Source of the DNA: Mycolicibacterium arenosum
Lineage (GTDB): Bacteria; Actinomycetota; Actinomycetes; Mycobacteriales; Mycobacteriaceae
Length of the DNA stretch: 64,000 nt
Reading direction: 5' to 3'
Assembly (NCBI RefSeq): GCF_024320865.1
Contig: NZ_JANDBD010000013.1
Location: 1-64,000 of the forward strand
Of this stretch, positions 27,892 to 35,247 are shown in pieces; position 1 is the stretch's first letter, and each line of letters opens with the position of its first letter. The notes under the pieces were generated by a model. It saw nothing but the letters and a program-made list of their open reading frames with translations, searched no databases and was not told the origin of the DNA. Made by a program: the position numbers and the translations under genes.

Positions 27892-28290
27892 CTAATCGTC
27901 GAGGTGTTCCTGGCGACGGAGCTCGTCGGCCTTCTGGACGAGATCCTGCTGCGCCTCGGGGGACAACCCCACCGTGCGCGCCGCAATTCGGCGAATGCCC
28001 TCGTCACGCATGTTGGCCAGCCACGTGAGCTCCTTGTCGAGCTTCTCGTAGTACTCGTCGTCGGTGAAGTACGCGGGCTTGATCCGGAAGAAGTTGGCAA
28101 GGGCGGCCATGGTCGCCACCGACGGGTTCGTCCGATTGCCTGAACGCAGCTGCGAGAGGTAGGGAGCGGACATGGTGACGCCCTCGGCCTTGAGTGCTGC
28201 GATGACTTCCGCGGACGTGTGCGGGCCGCGTCCTGGCGGGTAGACGGTGTCGAACAGTCGGTTCAGCCTGGCGGCGAAAGTCATGCTCAT
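27892..28290 (-). CDS. espR: EspR, XRE-type nucleoid-associated regulator
   Basis: The 132-residue protein is nearly identical over its first 95 residues to M. tuberculosis EspR: FAARLNRLFDTVYPPGRG, then YLSQLRSGNRTNP in the recognition region. EspR dimers bind at distant sites and control ESX-1 secretion and lipid genes. The C-terminal dimerisation helix has diverged more (PEAQQDLVQKADELRRQ). The start gives exactly the known length; an ATG 15 bases upstream exists. It is convergent with the membrane gene, with 51 bases between stops, and has a long upstream region. Confidence 0.95.
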   Translation of the reverse strand: MSMTFAARLNRLFDTVYPPGRGPHTSAEVIAALKAEGVTMSAPYLSQLRSGNRTNPSVATMAALANFFRIKPAYFTDDEYYEKLDKELTWLANMRDEGIRRIAARTVGLSPEAQQDLVQKADELRRQEHLDD

Positions 28291-28804
28291 CGAATAATCC
28301 TCCACTTAGCGTTACGTGCGGGCGTCGTTGTCGGCCTATTTGCTGATCATCGTAGCGAGTGATGCGCTGGAGGCCAAGTGCAAACCACCGAAAAGTCCAC
28401 ACCGTCCACCCCCGGTACCAGTCTCCACGTCATCTAGCAGGAAGTTTTCCGTACGGCGAAAGCGCACCCGCGCGCGTCCGCTAAGCAAATACTAACGCTT
28501 CGGTTGTTTTGCCCAAGTCACGGATAGCCGCACATTTGGTCATCGCTGCTCAGAGTCCGCCGCCGGCAATCAGTCATACGGCCGCTACAACGCATATCGT
28601 AATTTGCCCGTGCAGGGGACGATCGTCGGGGTCCGTCACCGTCGGCCAACTGTCCGTGCACGTAATCGGGTAGCCGCGGGCCATTAAACGCAGAGGTCAG
28701 TCCGGCACGCCACGGTAGCTGCGAAGGGCCGGGCGGAATTCTGGCGATGATCCCGTTGTGCGGGCATTGCTGTACCGGCGGAATCGCGGTGACCGCGAAG
28801 ACCG
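28291..28804. other. Long upstream region of espR
   Basis: About 514 bases separate espR from the Rv3847-like gene. M. tuberculosis has Rv3848 here; I find no open frame in either strand with a matching product. The AT-richer patch TTTTGCCCAAG near 28506 and GCTAAGCAAATACTAACGC near 28480 are candidate promoter elements. EspR is known to bind its own upstream region in M. tuberculosis, so this leader is probably regulatory. Confidence 0.4.
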
Positions 28805-29338
28805 CTACGCCGCGAGGAGCATGGCGAGTATGGCGGTATCCGGATGGCTGATCGGATCGACGCCCACCCTGCTGACCATCGACGTGATCGTCCCGTCGGA
28901 CTCCGCCTCCACCCACGCGGCGCGGTGGTCGAGGCCGAGGTGCGGGATACCGGGCAGCAGGACGCACCCGGACGCGGCGCCGGCGCACTCCGGCAGCGAG
29001 GGCATGGTCTCCGACGGCGGATGGAGCATCAGCAGCGCGGGTGGTTGCCTGCTGGCGAAGTGGCCCGGTGGCACCGCCGAAGCGCCCACGACGGTCCCCT
29101 CGGCGAGGACGAGGCCGACCGTCCCCGGTTCCGGTTCGTCGGGCAGCTCCTCACGCACACCGAATATCGTTGTGGTGGAGAGCAATCCGGGCAGCGAGGC
29201 GACCCGAACCGCGACCATCAGGAGCTGGGCCCACTCCTTGGTGGAATCCGGCCAGCGGCCCGACACGACGAAACCCTTGAGCACACCGGCCGATCCGAAG
29301 GGAGCCACCTCGACGGCTCCGCTTGACCCTGTGTCCAT
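28805..29338 (-). CDS. Rv3847-like conserved protein
   Basis: The 177-residue protein begins MDTGSSGAVEVAPFGSAGVL. It has the same length and relative position (between the superoxide dismutase locus and espR) as M. tuberculosis Rv3847. Segments such as W-A-Q-L-L-M-V-A-V-R-V-A-S-L-P-G and P-S-L-P-E-C-A-G-A-A-S-G-C-V-L-L-P-G give no known motif. It has no signal peptide or membrane helix. Function unknown. Confidence 0.75.
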   Translation of the reverse strand: MDTGSSGAVEVAPFGSAGVLKGFVVSGRWPDSTKEWAQLLMVAVRVASLPGLLSTTTIFGVREELPDEPEPGTVGLVLAEGTVVGASAVPPGHFASRQPPALLMLHPPSETMPSLPECAGAASGCVLLPGIPHLGLDHRAAWVEAESDGTITSMVSRVGVDPISHPDTAILAMLLAA

Positions 29339-29429
29339 CTCGCCTCCGACCTCTCGGATTTCCCGACGCGGCTATGGGTCGATGTTGCCAGAATGCGATA
29401 GGCCTGGTGGCGGCGCAAGCGGACACGCG

Positions 29430-29786
29430 TCAGCGCGTGCCGGGCCGTGTGCGTGAACGCCGCGGCCACACCACGCGGTAAGTGCCGGCGGCGGCGACGG
29501 GGCCGAACGTGTTCGAGTCACCGGCCATGGCCGCAGCGGGATCGTCGGAACGCGCTTCGAACGCCGCGCCGTAGTCGGACGGGTACACCTCGCCGACCCT
29601 TTTGACGAGCCAGCGAGTGGATCTGTGCGGGTCGCGGAACACGCGCAACTGACCGCGCCGGGGCTCGCCGCCGTACCGTGCGAGGACCAGTCGACCGGCT
29701 GCCAGCGTCGGACGCATCGAGTCCCCGACCACTCGGAACACGCGCAACGGCCACCGCGGTGGAGGATGGTTTTGGCCCACACCCAA
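29430..29786 (-). CDS. sodX: Nickel-SOD maturation protease (S26 signal-peptidase family)
   Basis: This small S26 serine protease has catalytic Ser23 in VVGDSMRPTL and Lys62 in WLVKRVGE, counted from a TTG start at 29786. SodX trims the propeptide of nickel superoxide dismutase so that His1 can bind nickel, and this gene is divergent from sodN, which fixes the assignment. It lacks a membrane helix, as expected for the cytosolic SodX type. The start is uncertain: the TTG leaves 17 bases to the sodN ATG, whereas a GTG at 29741 would leave 62 bases for the two promoters. Confidence 0.85.
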   Translation of the reverse strand: MGVGQNHPPPRWPLRVFRVVGDSMRPTLAAGRLVLARYGGEPRRGQLRVFRDPHRSTRWLVKRVGEVYPSDYGAAFEARSDDPAAAMAGDSNTFGPVAAAGTYRVVWPRRSRTRPGTR

Positions 29787-29803
29787 AGGGTAGGTTTACA
29801 GCC

Positions 29804-30226
29804 ATGCTGCATCGACTTCTACCCAACGCCACTGAAGCCCACGCCCACTGCGATCTGTACTGCGGTGTCTACGACCCCGCCCAGGCCAAGATCGAGGCGC
29901 TGTCCTGCTTGAAAACGCTGAAGAAGTATCACGACTCGGATGACGACCACTTCAAGACGCGCGCGATCATCATCAAGGAGCAGCGCGCCGAAGAGGTCAA
30001 GCACCACCTGATGGTGCTGTGGGCCGACTTCTTCACCAAGGACCACTTCGAGCAGTTCCCCAACCTGCACCAGCTGTTCTGGGACGGCGTGCACGGCGCG
30101 GGCGACGTGAAGAAGTCGCTCGACATCGCGGTCGCCGAGAAGCTGCTGAAGACCATCGACGAGATCGCCGACATCTTCTGGCAGACCGACAAGGCGAAGG
30201 ACATGGGCGTCTACCCGCCCTCCTGA
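29804..30226 (+). CDS. sodN: Nickel superoxide dismutase precursor
   Basis: The 140-residue precursor has a 14-residue propeptide (MLHRLLPNATEAHA) followed by the nickel hook H-C-D-L-Y-C-G-V-Y-D-P. After cleavage His1, Cys2 and Cys6 would bind nickel, and Tyr9 is kept. The rest is the four-helix bundle (IIIKEQRAEEVKHHLMVLW; EIADIFWQTDKAKD). Position 5 is tyrosine where the usual hook has proline (HCDLPC in Streptomyces). The gene occupies the locus of Fe/Mn sodA in M. tuberculosis and is followed by a strong terminator. Confidence 0.93.
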   Translation: MLHRLLPNATEAHAHCDLYCGVYDPAQAKIEALSCLKTLKKYHDSDDDHFKTRAIIIKEQRAEEVKHHLMVLWADFFTKDHFEQFPNLHQLFWDGVHGAGDVKKSLDIAVAEKLLKTIDEIADIFWQTDKAKDMGVYPPS

Positions 30227-30238
30227 CGACGGAATTCG

Positions 30239-30276
30239 AACGGGCCTACTCGACGGTGTCGAGTAGGCCCGTTTTT
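30239..30276 (+). terminator. Rho-independent terminator of sodN
   Basis: Sixteen-base arms at 30239-30254 and 30258-30273 (starting AACGGGCCTACTCGAC) are perfectly complementary with a 3-base loop. A run of five T (30272-30276) follows. This is a textbook intrinsic terminator with a U-tract, unusual for the genus, placed 12 bases after the sodN stop. Confidence 0.92.
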
Positions 30277-30297
30277 CGTGTCAGGGGGTCCAGCGGA

Positions 30298-30456
30298 TCA
30301 GAACAGAACGATGGCCGCCAGGACGCCGAGCAGGACCAGCGCGATGATCCCTGCGCGGACGAGCGCCATCGTTTGGCCGCCGGCGTATGCGCGCCCTGAG
30401 GAGTGCCATTCGGACGGCGGCATGGCCGAGCCGGAACCCATCGGATGTGCTGCCAT
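30298..30456 (-). CDS. 52-residue small membrane protein
   Basis: An ATG at 30456 is preceded by a near-perfect AGGAGGGG ribosome binding site. The peptide has a polar N-terminus (MAAHPMGSGSAMPPSEW, then S-S-G-R-A-Y-A-G-G-Q) and one C-terminal membrane helix (ALVRAGIIALVLLGVLAAIV) ending at L-F. It is convergent with sodN, whose terminator separates them. I do not recognise a family. The ribosome site and the clean helix make coding likely. Confidence 0.65.
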   Translation of the reverse strand: MAAHPMGSGSAMPPSEWHSSGRAYAGGQTMALVRAGIIALVLLGVLAAIVLF

Positions 30457-30845
30457 CAACCCCTCCTGACCTGCACGTTCAGTCGTGTCCTCCAGTGAGA
30501 TCCATCACAACGGATCGTTGTGACGCCGATCATAGCCCGTTGTCCGGTCACGGGAAAATCGGCACCCTCCCCGCGCGGCCCGGCACTGCGAAGCGCCGGC
30601 TGAACGAGCGTTTGGTTAGCCCGTCAACACGTTTCGCTCGCCGAGGCGTCCGCCTGTTGAGAAGTCCGCGTGCCGCGGCGGCGAGTTATCCCCAGTCAAT
30701 TTCCACCGACCTACGGAATCAGCGGTCGAAGGCGCAGCGCACCGTCCGGCGCCTGTGGATGAACCTGTGGAAACTGTGGATAGACGGACCATTGCTGTGG
30801 CGGGCGTCACTGCGATGCGTGCGCTGGCGCGCCGCGCGTGCCAGC
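30457..30845. other. Intergenic region with a cluster of DnaA-box-like nonamers
   Basis: This 389-base gap contains TTATCCCCA (30686-30694), TGTGGATGA (30754-30762), TGTGGAAAC (30766-30774) and TGTGGATAG (30775-30783). Three of the four differ by one base from TTATCCACA or its complement. The last three lie as near-direct repeats. I see no RNA gene or open frame with support. Confidence 0.4.
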
Positions 30846-31202
30846 ATGGTCGCCATGAACGACAGCGAAGGCGGGGTCGTCGAGGCCGACGTCGCGGAGG
30901 TGCCCACCTCCTTCGACGAATCCGTGATTCTGCTCGACGTGCGCGAGGACGACGAGTGGCAGCGCGGACACGCGGACGGCGCCCGTCACATCCCCATGGG
31001 CGACGTGCCCGCGAGGATGGGCGAGCTCGATTCCGATGCCACGCTGTACGTGGTGTGCCACGCGGGTGGTAGGTCCATGCGCGTCGCGCAGTATCTGGCC
31101 AGGAACGGGTTCGACCCCATCAACGTCACCGGCGGCATGCTGGCGTGGTCGGGAGCCGGGCGGCGCGTCGTCACCGACGACGGCACCGACGGCACCGTGT
31201 GA
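30846..31202 (+). CDS. Single-domain rhodanese (sulfurtransferase)
   Basis: The 118-residue protein (ATG 30846, or 30855 if the first three residues are dropped) is a one-domain rhodanese. The active-site loop is V-C-H-A-G-G-R-S, with the catalytic Cys near residue 72. Family strands are V-I-L-L-D-V-R-E-D-D-E-W and a G-H-A-D-G-A-R-H-I-P-M-G segment near residue 42. It would transfer sulfane sulfur to thiols in the cytosol; the partner is unknown. It precedes the DUF4328 gene by 19 bases. Confidence 0.88.
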   Translation: MVAMNDSEGGVVEADVAEVPTSFDESVILLDVREDDEWQRGHADGARHIPMGDVPARMGELDSDATLYVVCHAGGRSMRVAQYLARNGFDPINVTGGMLAWSGAGRRVVTDDGTDGTV

Positions 31203-31221
31203 CGGACCGTAGGCTGGTCCG

Positions 31222-32271
31222 GTGATCCAGGTCTGTTCACGGTGCGGCACGCGATGGAACGTGCGCGACCGTCAACGCAGCTGGTGCCCCCGGTGCAACG
31301 GCACCCTGCTGGCGCCCACGGCGTCCGCCCCGGCCGCGGGCACCGATCAGCGTTGGGCGCCTCAGCACACACCCCTGTCCGGCCCCGCGCAGACGCCCCC
31401 GCGGCTGCCCGCCGGATACCGGTGGATCGCCGTCCGGCCCGGCTCGGGGCCGCCGCCCCGGCGCCGCAGGGTGACGCTGGGTCCGACGCCGCGCTACACG
31501 GCGATCCCGCGCTGGGGTCTACAGGACTACGTCGAGCCCGTCGGCGAGGCCGCCGGTGTCGCGACCGCCGCCGGCCCGTCGCCGCGCTTCGTGCGGATCG
31601 CGATTCTGGTGACGATGATCCTGTTCGGCCTGGCCGCGCTGGCCCACATCGTCCGCTACGTGCTCCTGCTCATCAACCGGTCGGTGCTGCTCGCCCCGGC
31701 CCTGGCCTTCGCCGCGACCTGGGGCACCGTTCTCCTCAGCGTGCTGGCGATGTTCGCGATGTTCTTCGTGCAGTGCGCATTGGCCTCCTGGCTCGTCGCG
31801 CGCCGGGCGGCGGCGTTCGCCCGCATCGAACAACCCGAAACGCGCGCGAAGTGGGAGCTGTACTGCGGCTGCCTGATTCCCGTCGCGAACCTGTTCTTCG
31901 CGCCGGTGTTCGTCATGGAGCTGGCCAGGATCGAGGCGCGTGAGCGGGAACTGCGCGGCCCCGTCGTGGTGTGGTGGTGCGCGTGGGTGGCGAGCTTCCT
32001 ACTGTCGATGTTCGCCGCGGTGACGGCGCTGCCGTTCATCGCCAGGGACACGCAGAGCGCCGCCGACAACACGCTGCTGACCGCCGTCGCGTACCTGCTC
32101 GCGCTGGCCGCGCTGCTGTTGTTCCGCCGGGTGTTCCTCGGGTTCGAGAGCACCCCCGTCGATAAGCCGGTGAAGCGCTGGCTGGTGGTCGGTGAGACCG
32201 GGTCGCCGGGACCGGTTGCCGAGGAATCGGCGATTCCGGTTGAGGCCGAACGGCGAGACCCGGCAGCATAG
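31222..32271 (+). CDS. DUF4328 membrane protein with N-terminal zinc ribbon (Rv3843c type)
   Basis: The 349-residue protein (GTG start) begins with a zinc ribbon (CSRCGTRWNV…CPRC, residues 5-25) and a proline-rich linker (about 35-90). About five to six membrane helices lie between residues 115 and 305. The pattern and length match M. tuberculosis Rv3843c, next to glpQ1 in both genomes. DUF4328 proteins have no known activity. GlpQ1 begins 5 bases after its stop, so both are in one operon. Confidence 0.85.
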   Translation: MIQVCSRCGTRWNVRDRQRSWCPRCNGTLLAPTASAPAAGTDQRWAPQHTPLSGPAQTPPRLPAGYRWIAVRPGSGPPPRRRRVTLGPTPRYTAIPRWGLQDYVEPVGEAAGVATAAGPSPRFVRIAILVTMILFGLAALAHIVRYVLLLINRSVLLAPALAFAATWGTVLLSVLAMFAMFFVQCALASWLVARRAAAFARIEQPETRAKWELYCGCLIPVANLFFAPVFVMELARIEARERELRGPVVVWWCAWVASFLLSMFAAVTALPFIARDTQSAADNTLLTAVAYLLALAALLLFRRVFLGFESTPVDKPVKRWLVVGETGSPGPVAEESAIPVEAERRDPAA

Positions 32272-32276
32272 GGCTC

Positions 32277-33119
32277 ATGAACGCGGACGGCCCGGATCCC
32301 GAAGCGCTCGGCCACCCGTACGTGGTCGCGCACCGGGGCGCGTCCGCCCAGCGTCCCGAGCACACCGTCGCCGCGTACGACCTGGCTCTGCGCGAGGGCG
32401 CTGACGGAGTGGAATGCGATGTCCGGTTGACCCGCGACGGGCACCTGGTCTGCGTCCACGACCGCAAGATCGACCGCACGTCGAACGGGACGGGTGCGGT
32501 CAGCGAACTGACCTTGGCTCAGTTGCGTGAATTCGATTACGGCTCTTGGCATTCCAGCTGGCGATCGGACGGCAGCCACGGCGACACCGGGTTGCTCACG
32601 CTCGATGCGCTCATCGCGATGGTGCTCGACTGGAACCGGCCGGTGAAGATGTTCATCGAGACCAAGCACCCCGTGCGCTACGGCGCCCTGGTGGAGAGCA
32701 AGGTGCTGGCGCTGCTGCATCGATACGGCATCGCCGCGCCGCCGTCCGCCGGCCTGGCCCGCGCGGTCGTGATGTCGTTCTCGGCCGCTGCGGTCTGGCG
32801 GGTCAGGCGGGCGGCGCCGATGCTGCCGACGGTCCTGCTCGGCGAGACGTCGCGACTGCTCGGGGGCAGCGCCGCGACGACGGTCGGCGCCACCGCGGTG
32901 GGTCCGTCGATCGCGACGCTGCGCGAGTACCCCGAACTCGTCGATCGTGCGGCCGCCCACGGCAGGGCGCTGTACTGCTGGACGGTCGATCACTACGAGG
33001 ACGTCCGCTACTGCCGCGACGTCGGAGTGGCGTGGGTGGCCACCAACCACCCCGGCCGCACCAAGGACTGGTTGCAGAACGGCCTGACCGGTGCGGGTCG
33101 GGACGGGACGGAACCCTAA
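32277..33119 (+). CDS. glpQ1: Glycerophosphodiester phosphodiesterase
   Basis: The 280-residue enzyme hydrolyses glycerophosphodiesters to glycerol-3-phosphate and an alcohol. Catalytic motifs are VAHRGASAQRPEHTVAAY (about residues 17-34), GVECDVRLTRDGHLVCVHD (about 43-61) and F-I-E-T-K-H-P near 124. A late W-T-V-D segment completes the TIM barrel. There is no signal peptide, so it acts in the cytosol. It corresponds to Rv3842c; bfrB, the next gene in M. tuberculosis, is not present here. Confidence 0.92.
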   Translation: MNADGPDPEALGHPYVVAHRGASAQRPEHTVAAYDLALREGADGVECDVRLTRDGHLVCVHDRKIDRTSNGTGAVSELTLAQLREFDYGSWHSSWRSDGSHGDTGLLTLDALIAMVLDWNRPVKMFIETKHPVRYGALVESKVLALLHRYGIAAPPSAGLARAVVMSFSAAAVWRVRRAAPMLPTVLLGETSRLLGGSAATTVGATAVGPSIATLREYPELVDRAAAHGRALYCWTVDHYEDVRYCRDVGVAWVATNHPGRTKDWLQNGLTGAGRDGTEP

Positions 33120-33142
33120 GACCGCAGGACGGGTCCGCCCGA

Positions 33143-34402
33143 CTACTGCCTGCCCGCGTCGATGACGTCCTGCGGCACGGCGGTATCGGTCGCCAGCGCC
33201 TCGAAGAGCCTGCTCGCGGTATCGCCGTCCCACATCACGACCGAACCCGAGCCGTTGTCGGTGTACTCGCCGATCGGCACCGTCGTCGTGGTGACGTCGC
33301 CGTGCAGCGCCCACGCGAGGCGGCCCAGATCCCACACGTGGGCGTCCTCGTCGACGGCGATGGCGGCCACGGCGGCGCGCGTCATCGGGTACCAGCGCAG
33401 CGGGTTCAACAGGACGGCCGGGCTGGCGGCGCGCTGGACGAGCGCCGACATGAACTGCCGTTGGTTGACCATGCGGTCGAGGTCGGCCCGCGGGGTGGCG
33501 CGCGTGCGCACGAAGCCGAGCGCGGTGCGTCCGTCCAGCTTCTGACAGCCCGCGGGCAGGTCGATCCCCGCCAGCGGGTCGCTGATCGGTTCCGCCGGAC
33601 ACATCGTCACGCCGCCGACGGCATCCACCAGGACCGCGAAACCGTCGAAACCGACCTCGGCGTAGTGGTCCAGCCGCATCCCCGTCGCCTGCTCGACGGT
33701 CTGCGCGAGGAGCGGGGCCCCGCCGAGGCTGAACGCGGCGTTGATCTTGTCCTGGCCGTAGCCGGGGATGTCGACGTACGAGTCGCGCGGAATCGACACC
33801 ATCGTCGTGGGCGCATCCGAGCCGAGGCCGGGGACGTGCACCAGCAGGATCGTGTCGGTGCGGCCGGTGCCCAGATCGCCGCCGGTCGTCAGCTCGGCCT
33901 GCTGCTCCGGCGTCAGGTCCTGCCTGCTGTCCGACCCCACCAGCAGCCACGTCGTGCCCTTGCCCGCGGCGGGCCGGTCGGTGTACGCGGTGAGCGCGGG
34001 GATGCGATGCAGTGCGGTGTCCAGCCAGATGCCGAGGCCGCCGACGGCGAGCACGGACACCAGCAGCAGGCTCAGCACGATGCGCCCCCAGCGCCGCTTA
34101 CGGCGCGGTTTGGCGGCCCTCGGGGGCGTCGGCGGCTTGGGCGGCTTGGCCGGCTTGGCCGGCTTGGGGGAGAGCGCCTTCGGCGGCGGGGCGGGCCGCC
34201 TGGCCGCGGGCGGCGGTGGCGGTGGCGGCTGCCGACGGGGAGGTGGCGGTGGTGGCTGCCGTACGGGTGGCGGCGGTGGCGGCTGGAGCGGGGGCGGTGG
34301 GAATGGGCGCTGGATCGGCGGCGGGGGCTGGCCCGACGGGCGGCGGATCACCTGAGGGGGTTCGTTGGGCTGCCGGCGGGGGTTCAGCCGATCGTGATCC
34401 AC
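33143..34402 (-). CDS. LytR-CpsA-Psr (LCP) family cell-wall ligase
   Basis: The 419-residue protein has a cytosolic proline-rich N-terminus (residues about 15-95, with runs of 6-7 prolines) and a basic stop segment. One membrane helix (VLSLLLVSVLAVGGLGIWL) and a complete extracellular LCP domain follow: WLLVGSDSRQDL, D-T-I-L-L-V-H-V, MVSIPRDSYVDIPGYGQDKINAAF, and later RTRATPRADLDRMVNQRQ. LCP enzymes attach arabinogalactan to peptidoglycan. M. tuberculosis Rv3840 at this place is only a short LCP remnant of about 137 residues, so this is likely the full-length form. Confidence 0.88.
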   Translation of the reverse strand: MDHDRLNPRRQPNEPPQVIRRPSGQPPPPIQRPFPPPPLQPPPPPPVRQPPPPPPRRQPPPPPPPAARRPAPPPKALSPKPAKPAKPPKPPTPPRAAKPRRKRRWGRIVLSLLLVSVLAVGGLGIWLDTALHRIPALTAYTDRPAAGKGTTWLLVGSDSRQDLTPEQQAELTTGGDLGTGRTDTILLVHVPGLGSDAPTTMVSIPRDSYVDIPGYGQDKINAAFSLGGAPLLAQTVEQATGMRLDHYAEVGFDGFAVLVDAVGGVTMCPAEPISDPLAGIDLPAGCQKLDGRTALGFVRTRATPRADLDRMVNQRQFMSALVQRAASPAVLLNPLRWYPMTRAAVAAIAVDEDAHVWDLGRLAWALHGDVTTTTVPIGEYTDNGSGSVVMWDGDTASRLFEALATDTAVPQDVIDAGRQ

Positions 34403-34432
34403 ACGATGAATGTACGTCCGAAGGCCGGCGAA

Positions 34433-35194
34433 TCAGTTCAGCCAGCCGAGGCGGCCGGCCAGCAGCGCGTAGCCGACGAACGCGACCGCGTCGATGAGGG
34501 CGTGCGCGACGATCAGCGGCCACAGCCTGCCGGTGCGCTGCCAGACGTAACCGAAGACGAGACCCATGACGATGTTGCCGACGCCCGCGCCGAAGCCCTG
34601 GTACAGGTGATAGGCGCCGCGCAGCAGGCTGGCGAGGATGAGCGTGCGAGTGGGGCTGACGTCGAGCTGGCGCAGCCGCGTCATGAGGAAGCCGACGACG
34701 ATGATCTCCTCGGCCCAGCTGTTCGCGAACGCCAGACACAGCAGTACCGGGATGCGCCACCACGTGTCGGTCAGCGTGGACGGCACCACCTCGACGCCGA
34801 TGCCGAGCATCCGGCCGACGACGTACAGCCCCAGTCCGGGTAGGCCGATGAGCGCGGCGAGGCCGAGCCCGCCGAGCAGGTCCGGCCGCCAGCGAAACCG
34901 GCCGAGCCCGATCTGCTTGGGGCGGATTCCACTGCGCCACAACAGGTACAGCCCGAGCGCACCCCACGCGAGCAGCTGCAGAACGAACGTGAGGTTCAGC
35001 AGGAAGTCGATGAAGTCGATCGGCGACCGCCGCCGGTTCAACGCGACGGACTGTCCGGAGAGGCCGAGGATGACGGCTTCGGCGAGGTTGACGAGCGCGG
35101 TGTAGGCACTGAGGCCGAAGGTGACCGCGAGGACGACCGCGATCTCGATGCGCAGGGTGCGCGGCGGCGGCGTGGCGTCGGGCGCTGCGGTCAC
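34433..35194 (-). CDS. CPBP-family intramembrane metalloprotease
   Basis: The 253-residue protein has about seven membrane helices. It has the CPBP (Abi/CAAX protease) motifs: motif 1 E-E in ANSWAEEIIVVGFLMTRL near residue 161, motif 2 R-x-x-Y-H in RGAYHLYQGFG near residue 195, and motif 3 H-A-L-I-D near the C-terminus. The N-terminal 15 residues are proline-rich and cytosolic. Substrates of mycobacterial CPBP proteins are unknown. It lies 30 bases upstream of the LCP gene on the same strand, suggesting co-transcription. Confidence 0.87.
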   Translation of the reverse strand: MTAAPDATPPPRTLRIEIAVVLAVTFGLSAYTALVNLAEAVILGLSGQSVALNRRRSPIDFIDFLLNLTFVLQLLAWGALGLYLLWRSGIRPKQIGLGRFRWRPDLLGGLGLAALIGLPGLGLYVVGRMLGIGVEVVPSTLTDTWWRIPVLLCLAFANSWAEEIIVVGFLMTRLRQLDVSPTRTLILASLLRGAYHLYQGFGAGVGNIVMGLVFGYVWQRTGRLWPLIVAHALIDAVAFVGYALLAGRLGWLN

Positions 35195-35221
35195 CGCAGC
35201 AACGGTAGCGGCACAGGGCCC

Positions 35222-35247
35222 GATTCCCCGTCGCTGCGCTCGCCCCT
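35222..35247. repeat. REP-like element, partial copy
   Basis: GATTCCCCGTCGCTGCGCTC followed by GCCCCT resembles the two longer copies inside aftB (56721-56752 and 57296-57326). It lies in the gap between the CPBP and DUF2470 genes, reaching the stop codon of the latter. It is shorter than the aftB copies by a few bases. Confidence 0.5.

Noticed and set aside
28518..28988. 156-residue frame upstream of espR
   Set aside because: It overlaps the Rv3847-like gene in another frame and has an Arg/Pro-rich composition without motifs.
31656..33950. 764-residue antisense frame across DUF4328, glpQ1 and the LCP gene
   Set aside because: It crosses three well-supported genes and has no recognisable motif.
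32546..34843. 765-residue plus-strand frame across glpQ1 and the LCP and CPBP genes
   Set aside because: Arg/Asp/Gly-rich shadow frame overlapping three recognised genes.
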